In this document: positions 1 through 5,147 of the stretch, piece after piece
How the letters are laid out: each line of letters begins with the position of its first letter
Numbering within the stretch: position 1 is the first letter of the stretch
Assembly (NCBI GenBank): GCA_018376855.1
Contig: JAHAAN010000132.1
Location: forward strand, 1-5,147
DNA length: 5,147 bases
Source: Clostridiales bacterium
Lineage (GTDB): Bacteria > Bacillota > Clostridia > Christensenellales > QALW01
Direction of reading: 5' to 3'
The notes under the pieces: generated by a model
The model's input: only the letters and a program-made list of their open reading frames with translations
What the model was told of the DNA's origin: nothing
The model's database searches: none
Program-made: the position numbers and the translations under genes

Positions 1-1
1 G

Positions 2-2146
2 GATGCCGTGGAGCGCGCTTTGATGCACGCAGGCTATGAGGAAGCGGCAAAGAAGTACATTCTGTACCGCGCCAACCGCACGCGCGTTCGCGAGATGAAC
101 ACAGGGCTGATGAAGATTTTTGACGAGCTGACCTTCGCCGATGCGCGCGCGAGCGATATGAAGCGTGATAATGCCAATATTGACGGCGACACCGCGATGG
201 GCACAATGCTTAAATACGGCAGCGAGGGCGCGAAGGATTATTATGAGAAATATCTGCTTACGAAGGAGCAGAGCGAGGCGCATCGCAACGGCGACATTCA
301 CATTCACGATTTTGACTTTTATGCGCTCACGACCACCTGCTGCCAGATTGATCTGCTGAAGCTGTTTAAGGGCGGCTTTTCCACCGGTCATGGCTTTTTG
401 CGGGAGCCAAACGACATTCAAAGCTATGCGGCGCTGGCGTGCATTGCCATTCAATCCAACCAAAACGACCAGCACGGCGGGCAGAGTATTGTCAATTTCG
501 ATTACGGTCTTGCGCTGGGCGTGGCGAAAACCTATAAAAAGCTTTACATACAGAATCTTTTTAAGGCTTTTTCGCTTTTGATTCCGGAAAAGAGTATTTC
601 GGCGGACGATGTGAAAAAGGCCGTGGAGGAGCTGTACACGCAAACGGGCTTTTATCCGTCCTTGGTGATGCAGCCGGCATATACGGCCGCCGAGAAGGAT
701 GCCCTTACCGCATTGGCGGGAGAGGACGCGGCTGAGAAGGCGATCGCCTTTGCCCGCAGCCTTTCGGAGAAGGAAACGGAAAAGGCGGCTTATCAGGCAA
801 TGGAAGCGCTGATCCATAACCTGAATACGATGCATTCCCGCGCCGGAGCGCAAACGCCGTTTTCTTCCATCAATTACGGAATGGATACTACGCCGGAGGG
901 CAGAATGGTGATCCGAAGCGTGCTGCTGGCAACGGAGGCGGGCTTAGGCAACGGTGAGACGGCGATCTTTCCGATTCATATTTTCAGGGTGAAGGAGGGC
1001 GTCAACTATGAACCGGGAGAGCCAAACTACGATCTGTTCAAGCTGGCCTGCCGTGTCAGTGCAAAGCGCCTATTCCCGAACTTCTCATTCTTAGACGCGC
1101 CGTTCAATAAGCAGTATTATAAAGAGGGATGTCCGGAAACCGAGGTGGCTTATATGGGCTGCCGCACGCGCGTGATGGGCAACGTGCACGATCCCGACCG
1201 CTGCATTACCAATGGGCGCGGAAATTTGAGCTTTACCTCTATCAATCTGCCGCGCCTTGCCATTGAAGCGAAGGGAGACGAAAAAGCATTTTATGATATG
1301 CTTCAGGAAAAGATGGCGCTTGTAGCGGGACAGCTTGCGGATCGCTTTGAGATTCAGGCGAAGAAGCATGTGCGCAATTTTCCGTTTTTAATGGGGCAGG
1401 GCGTTTGGATTGACAGCGAGAAGCTTTCGCCCAACGATGAGGTGCGGGAGGTGCTCAAGCACGGAACGCTTTCCATCGGCTTTATCGGCCTTGCCGAAAC
1501 GCTGACCGCGCTGTATGGGCAGCATCACGGCCAAAGCGAGGAAATGCAGCAAAAAGGTCTGAATATCGTTCGTTATATGCGGGAATATTTGGACGCGCTC
1601 AGCGAGAGCACACATATGAATTATACGCTGCTGGCGACGCCGGCGGAGGGCTTGAGCGGCCGTTTTGTGCGCATGGACCGCAAGCGCTACGGTGTGATCC
1701 CGGGTGTGACGGATAAAGAATATTACACCAACAGCTTTCATATTCCGGTCAGCTTTCCGATCAGCGCTTTTGACAAGATTGCGAAGGAAGCGCCGTATCA
1801 TGCACTGACGAACGCAGGGCATATCTCTTATGTAGAGCTGGATGGCGATACTGCTAATAATGTGGAGGCGTTTGAAAGCATTGTGCGTGCGATGCATGAC
1901 GCCGGTATTGGGTACGGTTCGATCAATCATCCGGTTGACCGCGATCCCGTGTGCGGTTATAATGGCATTATTGCAAATGAGTGCCCGCGCTGCCATCGCA
2001 GGGAAAACAGCGGCGGCATAGGCTTTGAGCGTATCCGCCGAATCACAGGCTACTTGGTTGGAACGCTTGACCGCTTTAACGATGCGAAGCGCGCGGAGGA
2101 ACGCGACCGTGTGAAGCATGGCATGGGCGGCTTTGAAGAGGCGTAG
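2..2146 (+). CDS. nrdD: Anaerobic (class III) ribonucleoside-triphosphate reductase, 5'-truncated by window edge
   Basis: This cytoplasmic glycyl-radical enzyme reduces ribonucleotides to deoxyribonucleotides under anoxia. The frame is open from the left edge. The first visible residues (DAVERALMHAGYEEAAKKYILYR) look like the tail of an allosteric ATP-cone, so about 70-80 N-terminal residues and the true start lie outside; the GTG at base 8 is probably internal. Counting from that GTG (712 residues): a TTTCC pair at Cys111-Cys112, NQNDQHGGQS at 151-160, and the MGCRT motif with Cys385, the likely thiyl-radical cysteine. The C-terminal RRITGYLVGTLDRFN segment carries Gly681, the expected glycyl-radical site. 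A probable zinc-binding region just before it shows Cys649, Cys659 and Cys662, with His663 after them. The coding sequence is intact to its TAG stop. The activase gene nrdG follows after 54 bases. Family assignment is near certain; residue roles are by analogy with characterised class III enzymes. Confidence 0.97.
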   Translation, partial: DAVERALMHAGYEEAAKKYILYRANRTRVREMNTGLMKIFDELTFADARASDMKRDNANIDGDTAMGTMLKYGSEGAKDYYEKYLLTKEQSEAHRNGDIHIHDFDFYALTTTCCQIDLLKLFKGGFSTGHGFLREPNDIQSYAALACIAIQSNQNDQHGGQSIVNFDYGLALGVAKTYKKLYIQNLFKAFSLLIPEKSISADDVKKAVEELYTQTGFYPSLVMQPAYTAAEKDALTALAGEDAAEKAIAFARSLSEKETEKAAYQAMEALIHNLNTMHSRAGAQTPFSSINYGMDTTPEGRMVIRSVLLATEAGLGNGETAIFPIHIFRVKEGVNYEPGEPNYDLFKLACRVSAKRLFPNFSFLDAPFNKQYYKEGCPETEVAYMGCRTRVMGNVHDPDRCITNGRGNLSFTSINLPRLAIEAKGDEKAFYDMLQEKMALVAGQLADRFEIQAKKHVRNFPFLMGQGVWIDSEKLSPNDEVREVLKHGTLSIGFIGLAETLTALYGQHHGQSEEMQQKGLNIVRYMREYLDALSESTHMNYTLLATPAEGLSGRFVRMDRKRYGVIPGVTDKEYYTNSFHIPVSFPISAFDKIAKEAPYHALTNAGHISYVELDGDTANNVEAFESIVRAMHDAGIGYGSINHPVDRDPVCGYNGIIANECPRCHRRENSGGIGFERIRRITGYLVGTLDRFNDAKRAEERDRVKHGMGGFEEA

Positions 2147-2152
2147 ATTTTT

Positions 2153-2183
2153 CGGTGCGGAGCGCTTCCGCACCGTTCTTTTT
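2153..2183 (+). terminator. Intrinsic terminator between nrdD and nrdG
   Basis: A perfect 8-bp inverted repeat (CGGTGCGG at 2153-2160, CCGCACCG at 2168-2175) gains one A-T pair (2161/2167) to leave a five-base GCGCT loop. It is followed at once by the T-rich tract TTCTTTTT (2176-2183). It begins six bases after the nrdD stop and ends before the nrdG Shine-Dalgarno AGGAG (2189-2193). The minus strand has no T tract after the stem, so it should act only on plus-strand transcripts. It probably ends a share of nrdD transcripts while letting some through to nrdG, since no convincing separate nrdG promoter fits in the gap. It could also protect the 3' end of nrdD mRNA. Confidence 0.85.
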
Positions 2184-2200
2184 AAGAGAGGAGAAGGGGT

Positions 2201-2728
2201 ATGCTGAATCTGGCCGGCTTTGCAAACGATTCTATTACGGACGGCCCCGGGATTCGCTTTACGGTCTTTGCACAGGGCTGCCCGCATGGCTGCGCAGGCT
2301 GCCATAATCCGCAGACGCATGCGTTCGGAAAGGGCAAGGCATGGACGGAAGAGGACGTTATGGCAAAGATCGTTCAAAACCCGCTGGTGCGCGGCGTAAC
2401 GTTCAGCGGAGGGGAGCCGTTTTGCCAAGCGGAGGGCTTTTATCGGCTGGCTGTGCTGCTGAAAGAACGGGGATATGAGCTTGCCGCATATACGGGATAC
2501 ACGCTTGAAGAGTTGCTGGCGTTGGAGGATCCGTATGCGGGCAGATTGCTGTTAAAACTCGATGTGCTGGTGGACGGACGTTTTGTGCTTTCAAAGCGTG
2601 ATCTGACGCTGCGTTTTCGGGGAAGTGCCAATCAGCGAATCATTAATGTGCCGCAAAGCTTGGCAGCGGGGAAATGCGTTTTGGAGGCCTCTCAGCGTTG
2701 GGTGGGGGACGAACTGCGAGGGGAATGA
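2201..2728 (+). CDS. nrdG: Anaerobic ribonucleoside-triphosphate reductase activating protein (radical SAM)
   Basis: NrdG uses a [4Fe-4S] cluster and S-adenosylmethionine to generate the glycyl radical on NrdD, encoded just upstream. The 175-residue product is of typical length. The N-terminal NDSITDGPGIRFTVFAQGC stretch is characteristic, and the cluster-binding CxxxCxxC motif is at Cys27, Cys31 and Cys34 (GCPHGCAGCHNP). The SAM-contacting GGEP motif is at residues 70-73. The segment KLDVLVDGRF and the later RFRGSANQRIINVPQSL match the C-terminal half of the family; about 15 residues follow VLE at the end, slightly longer than I would expect. The ATG is set by AGGAG at 2189-2193, seven bases upstream. 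The gene lies 54 bases after nrdD with a terminator hairpin between them, so its expression probably depends on read-through from the nrdD promoter. Assignment is near certain. Confidence 0.96.
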   Translation: MLNLAGFANDSITDGPGIRFTVFAQGCPHGCAGCHNPQTHAFGKGKAWTEEDVMAKIVQNPLVRGVTFSGGEPFCQAEGFYRLAVLLKERGYELAAYTGYTLEELLALEDPYAGRLLLKLDVLVDGRFVLSKRDLTLRFRGSANQRIINVPQSLAAGKCVLEASQRWVGDELRGE

Positions 2729-2815
2729 GATTTTCTGTGCAGCAATTTGTTCTTCTTCTGCTGAAGTTCCGGCGGCAATTCCAATATAGCTAAAAACATC
2801 GCAATTCAACAGGGT

Positions 2816-3187
2816 ATGGTGAGTAGTTTGAAAAAAGAAACCAAACGGTTATTGCTGCTTCACATAGCGGTGGCATTGGGGGTAAGCGTTTATATGCTGG
2901 TGATGACGTTTTCGGGAATTCATTGCCCGATCCGCGCGATCACGGGGATTCCGTGTCCCACCTGCGGATTCACACGCGCGGCGCTGGCGCTGCTTCAGGG
3001 AGATATCATGCGATCGCTGCACATTCATCCGATGCTGCTGCCGGTGGTCGTTTCCTGCCTGTTGTTTTTCCATGCGCGGCCGCTGAAGCTTTCTCAAAGG
3101 CTTACAACGGCGATTCTGCTTGCGGTGGCGGCGGCTACGTTTGGGCTGTATCTTTTTCGTCTTTTTACGCATGCGCTGCCGGTATAA
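2816..3187 (+). CDS. DUF2752 family small membrane protein
   Basis: The product is a 123-residue membrane protein of unknown function. Its signature is the DUF2752 core GIPCPTCGFTRA (residues 44-55), followed by LLQGDIMRSLHIHPM, a pattern in which the family's conserved cysteines (Cys47, Cys50) and the GD...HP residues are present. Another cysteine is at 37. Hydrophobic segments at about 12-34, 74-87 and 97-115 suggest three membrane helices, with the cysteine motif between the first two. The start is uncertain: AGGG at 2811-2814 is only one base from the ATG at 2816. GTG at 2819 or TTG at 2828 (preceded by GGTGAG, giving MKKETKR) are plausible alternatives that shorten the protein by one or four residues. 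It lies 87 bases after nrdG and 90 bases before a TM2-domain gene. DUF2752 and TM2 genes are often neighbours, which suggests a shared membrane role, but the biochemical function is not established. Confidence 0.85.
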   Translation: MVSSLKKETKRLLLLHIAVALGVSVYMLVMTFSGIHCPIRAITGIPCPTCGFTRAALALLQGDIMRSLHIHPMLLPVVVSCLLFFHARPLKLSQRLTTAILLAVAAATFGLYLFRLFTHALPV

Positions 3188-3205
3188 AATTCCTTGCATA
3201 TTTAT

Positions 3206-3220
3206 TCAATAAAATATTGA
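3206..3220. repeat. Short inverted repeat in the leader of the TM2 gene
   Basis: TCAATA (3206-3211) and TATTGA (3215-3220) form a perfect 6-bp inverted repeat around AAA. The right half overlaps the TTGACA hexamer of the putative promoter, a position where a dimeric repressor could act. The repeat is short and lies in A+T-rich DNA, where such dyads arise by chance, so an operator role is only a guess. Confidence 0.25.
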
Positions 3221-3245
3221 CATGCGCTGTATAATATGATATTCT
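3217..3245 (+). promoter_or_regulatory. Putative sigma-A promoter for the TM2-domain gene
   Basis: A perfect -35 hexamer TTGACA (3217-3222) is followed, after 17 bases, by TATTCT (3240-3245), a four-of-six match to the -10 consensus. A perfect TATAAT also lies at 3230-3235, but only seven bases from TTGACA. With its own best upstream partner (TCAATA, 18-base spacer) it matches the -35 consensus poorly. The stretch is sharply more A+T-rich than the flanking genes and sits 33-60 bases before the TM2 start, so a promoter here is likely, though which pair of elements is used is unclear. Confidence 0.45.
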
Positions 3246-3266
3246 CTTGTTATAGTATGGAATTAT

Positions 3267-3273
3267 GGAGGGG
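3267..3273 (+). promoter_or_regulatory. Shine-Dalgarno site fixing the TM2 gene start
   Basis: GGAGGGG ends four bases before the ATG at 3278. The frame is open from an earlier ATG at 3236, but that start has no comparable site, overlaps the promoter-like elements, and would add 14 residues (MIFSCYSMELWRGI) unlike the family. The start at 3278 is therefore chosen. Confidence 0.8.
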
Positions 3274-3277
3274 TATT

Positions 3278-3613
3278 ATGGACGCACAGAAAGTTGATTT
3301 GTATTTAATGACCAATCAGAAGTACTTTCCGGCGGAAAGGATTCCGCTGCTGAAAGAAAAACTGATGTCTCTGCCGGAGGATCGTGAGATCATGGTAACG
3401 GCTACGGAGCTGAAGGATCCGACCACACTGCTGCTGATTTCTATTTTCCTTGGCAGCTTGGGCGTTGATCGTTTTATGCTGGGCGATACGGGCATGGGTA
3501 TTTTAAAGCTTTTAACAGGCGGTGTCTGCGGAATTTTAACGATTATCGATTGGTTTACAGTTCAAAACAAAACTAAGGAGCTGAACTTTAACCGCGTAAT
3601 GCAGTTAATGTAA
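3278..3613 (+). CDS. TM2-domain membrane protein
   Basis: The 111-residue product has a soluble N-terminal part (about residues 1-46, MDAQKVDLYLMTNQKYFPAE onward, with a likely amphipathic helix around 20-31). A TM2 domain follows: a first membrane helix near 49-63 (TTLLLISIFLGSLG), a short loop containing the family's Asp-Arg-Phe signature (Asp64-Phe66, VDRFMLGDTGMG), and a second helix near 75-90 ending in IIDWF. TM2 proteins are widespread small two-helix membrane proteins whose bacterial role is undefined. This N-terminal plus TM2 arrangement is the form I associate with clostridial members. The gene has its own Shine-Dalgarno site and an A+T-rich promoter-like leader, follows the DUF2752 gene by 90 bases, and is closed by a terminator 31 bases after its stop. 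Family assignment is strong; function is unknown. Confidence 0.9.
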   Translation: MDAQKVDLYLMTNQKYFPAERIPLLKEKLMSLPEDREIMVTATELKDPTTLLLISIFLGSLGVDRFMLGDTGMGILKLLTGGVCGILTIIDWFTVQNKTKELNFNRVMQLM

Positions 3614-3644
3614 AACAGCGCAAAGGGATCTATGCTTTGAAATG

Positions 3645-3681
3645 AAGCGGCAGGCGTGAAAACGCGCTGCCGTTTTATTTT
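3645..3681 (+). terminator. Intrinsic terminator after the TM2 gene
   Basis: CGGCAG (3648-3653) pairs with CTGCCG (3667-3672). GCGT (3654-3657) pairs with ACGC (3662-3665), leaving one bulged G at 3666 and a GAAA tetraloop of the stable GNRA class. The run TTTTATTTT (3673-3681) follows directly, and A-rich bases at 3645-3646 could extend the stem into it. This is a strong rho-independent terminator. It separates the small-membrane-protein genes from the DUF512 gene, and it shows that the in-frame ATG at 3656, inside the hairpin, is not the start of the next gene. Confidence 0.9.
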
Positions 3682-3698
3682 CATTCGGGCGAGAAGGA

Positions 3699-3727
3699 TT
3701 GTCAGAAAATGCGGATTGTGTTATGAT
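3699..3727 (+). promoter_or_regulatory. Extended -10 sigma-A promoter for the DUF512 gene
   Basis: TTGTCA (3699-3704) and TATGAT (3722-3727), each five of six to consensus, are separated by the optimal 17 bases. A TG at 3719-3720, one base before the -10 hexamer, makes it an extended -10 element. Transcription would begin near 3734, giving a leader of roughly 24 bases before the ATG at 3758. Its place just after a terminator fits an independent transcription unit. Confidence 0.75.
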
Positions 3728-3757
3728 AAACCAAAAGTATGGGAAGCGGGTGGAGCA

Positions 3758-5107
3758 ATGAAGCGAAGGGGACATCGGATCAGCGCCGTACAGGATGGCT
3801 CCATTGCACAGGAGCTGGAGATCGAAGCGGGAGACTTTCTCCTTGCAGTCAACGGGGACGAGATCGAGGATGTGTTTGATTATCGTTTTGCAGTGAACGA
3901 TGAGTATTTGACGCTGCTGGTTCAAAAGCCAAACGGCGAGGAGTGGGAGCTTGAGGTTGAGAAGGATCCGCAGGAGGATCTTGGACTGACGTTTGAAAAC
4001 GATTTGATGGATGAATACCGCTCCTGCCGCAACAAGTGCATTTTTTGCTTTATTGACCAAATGCCTGAGGGAATGCGTTCCACACTGTATTTTAAAGACG
4101 ACGATTCGCGCCTTTCCTTTATGCAAGGGAATTATGTAACGCTTACCAATATGAAAAAGAAGGATATTGACCGCATTATCCGTTATAAGCTGGCGCCGAT
4201 CAATATCTCCGTGCATACGACGAATCCGAAGCTTCGCTGCAAAATGCTGAATAACCGTTTTGCAGGGGAAGCGCTTGCGCAGATCGACCGCCTGTTTGAG
4301 GCGGGAATTCCGATGAATGGGCAGATCGTTTTATGCAAGGGTGTAAACGACGGGCCGGAGCTGGAGCGCACGATTCGCGATTTGGCGGGCTATCTGCCGC
4401 ATATGAAGAGCCTTTCGGTCGTTCCGGTGGGGCTGACGCGCTTTCGGGACGGGTTATATCCGCTGCAGCCTTTTACTGCAGAGGATGCGCGCGAGGTGCT
4501 TTCTATGATCCATCGCCTGCAGGATGAGATCTTTGCTCGCTGGGGGACGCATTTTGTGCAGGCCGGCGATGAATGGTATTTGCTTGCAGGCATGGAAATG
4601 CCACCTGCGCAGCGGTATGACGGCTATATTCAGCTGGAAAACGGCGTGGGTATGGTCAGACTGCTCTGCGATGAATTTCTGCACGCACTTTCACAGGAGA
4701 AGGGGGACGGGCGGCGCCGAACGCAAACGATTGCAACGGGAGTTTCTGCCGCGCCGGTGCTGGAGCAGCTTGCAGGGCAGATGCAGGAGAAATTCCCGAA
4801 TGTTCATACGGAGGTTCTCGCAGTCAGAAATGATTTTTTCGGGGAGCGTATTACGGTATCGGGGCTGCTTACGGGGCAGGATATCGTGAACCAGCTGAAG
4901 GGGCGCGCGCTTGGAGAAGCGCTTCTGTTGCCGTGCAATCTGCTGCGCAGCGGCGAGGATGTTTTTTTGGATGACTATACGGTTTCGGAAGTGGAACAGC
5001 AGCTGCAAACGCCTATTTGCATTGTGGGGTCAAGCGGCGAGGAATTACTTCAGGCGCTGAAGGGTGAGGGCGAGGCGGTGAAGAAGCGGTGGAATCCGTA
5101 TTCGTGA
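3758..5107 (+). CDS. PDZ / radical-SAM / DUF512 domain protein of unknown function
   Basis: The 449-residue product is an iron-sulfur protein presumed cytoplasmic, with no signal peptide or membrane helix. A PDZ-like domain comes first (about 3-65, with SIAQELEIEAGDFLLAVNG). The radical-SAM cluster motif CRNKCIFCFIDQMP follows, with Cys90, Cys94 and Cys97, then KDDDSRLSF (113-121) and GNYVTLTN (124-131). Further family blocks are NISVHTTNPKLR (149-160), GQIVLCKGVNDG (188-199) and VVPVGLTRFR (221-230). The C-terminal DUF512 part contains ENGVG (294-298), FFGERITVSGLLTGQDI (360-376) and DVFLDDYT (401-408). The ATG at 3758 is chosen because the in-frame ATG at 3656 lies inside a terminator and upstream of the promoter, and because 449 residues fits the family. 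Its Shine-Dalgarno match (GGGTGGAG, 3748-3755) is close, two bases from the ATG. Substrate and reaction are unknown to me. In many Clostridia this gene precedes der, but no such gene starts in the remaining 40 bases. Confidence 0.93.
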   Translation: MKRRGHRISAVQDGSIAQELEIEAGDFLLAVNGDEIEDVFDYRFAVNDEYLTLLVQKPNGEEWELEVEKDPQEDLGLTFENDLMDEYRSCRNKCIFCFIDQMPEGMRSTLYFKDDDSRLSFMQGNYVTLTNMKKKDIDRIIRYKLAPINISVHTTNPKLRCKMLNNRFAGEALAQIDRLFEAGIPMNGQIVLCKGVNDGPELERTIRDLAGYLPHMKSLSVVPVGLTRFRDGLYPLQPFTAEDAREVLSMIHRLQDEIFARWGTHFVQAGDEWYLLAGMEMPPAQRYDGYIQLENGVGMVRLLCDEFLHALSQEKGDGRRRTQTIATGVSAAPVLEQLAGQMQEKFPNVHTEVLAVRNDFFGERITVSGLLTGQDIVNQLKGRALGEALLLPCNLLRSGEDVFLDDYTVSEVEQQLQTPICIVGSSGEELLQALKGEGEAVKKRWNPYS

Positions 5108-5147
5108 TGCAGTCGGGGCGCACGGGCGCGATGTAGTAGCTCTGCGA

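Noticed and set aside
1388..2428. Long 346-codon open frame on the minus strand across the end of nrdD and the start of nrdG
   Set aside because: It is antisense to two confidently identified genes, spans their terminator, and its Arg/Ala/His-rich translation shows no recognisable family motif.
2785..2790. TATAGC as a -10 element for the DUF2752 gene
   Set aside because: No acceptable -35 hexamer lies 16-18 bases upstream, so the match is too weak to call.
2923..3234. 103-codon plus-strand frame overlapping the DUF2752 gene
   Set aside because: It is an alternate frame of a gene with clear family motifs, and its translation is Gly/Ala-rich without domain features.
3656..3757. Extended N-terminus of the DUF512 protein from the ATG at 3656
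   Set aside because: This stretch includes the loop and arm of an intrinsic terminator and the promoter of the gene itself; the Cys/Arg-rich translation does not resemble the family.
3605..4216. 203-codon minus-strand open frame over the DUF512 gene start
   Set aside because: It is antisense to the promoter, terminator and radical-SAM motif region, with no family resemblance.
5108..5147. Possible gene at the right edge: a plus-strand ATG overlapping the DUF512 stop, or the tail of a convergent gene reading SQSYYIAPVRPDCITNTDS on the minus strand
   Set aside because: The plus-strand frame stops after nine codons. The minus-strand frame is open but only 40 bases of new sequence are visible, and it then continues as antisense to the DUF512 gene, so neither can be supported.

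Overview
The window looks like ordinary chromosomal housekeeping DNA from an anaerobic, low-to-mid G+C Firmicute, most likely a gut-type clostridium. The reasons are a class III (oxygen-sensitive) ribonucleotide reductase with clostridial-style motifs, a PDZ/radical-SAM/DUF512 protein of the kind common in Clostridia, purine-rich Shine-Dalgarno sites, and sigma-A-like promoters. All five supported genes lie on the plus strand. I saw no mobile element, CRISPR array, tRNA or rRNA, and no clearly new system.

Layout: bases 2-2146 hold most of nrdD, cut by the left edge within its N-terminal ATP-cone. A strong intrinsic terminator hairpin fills much of the 54-base gap before nrdG (2201-2728). NrdG is the radical-SAM activase that installs the glycyl radical on NrdD, so this is a complete activase with a nearly complete reductase, making deoxynucleotides without oxygen. 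An 87-base spacer follows. Then come two small membrane proteins, a DUF2752 protein (2816-3187) and a TM2-domain protein (3278-3613). The second has its own Shine-Dalgarno site and an A+T-rich, promoter-like leader.

A GNRA-loop terminator (3645-3681) closes that unit. A well-formed extended -10 promoter (3699-3727) then starts a separate unit for the PDZ/radical-SAM/DUF512 protein (3758-5107), whose biochemical role is not known to me. The last 40 bases carry no supported gene.

The points most worth a second look are the terminator between nrdD and nrdG, the three-cysteine C-terminal metal site of NrdD, the paired DUF2752/TM2 genes, the uncharacterised DUF512 radical-SAM enzyme, and a short protein-like minus-strand reading in the spacer after nrdG.
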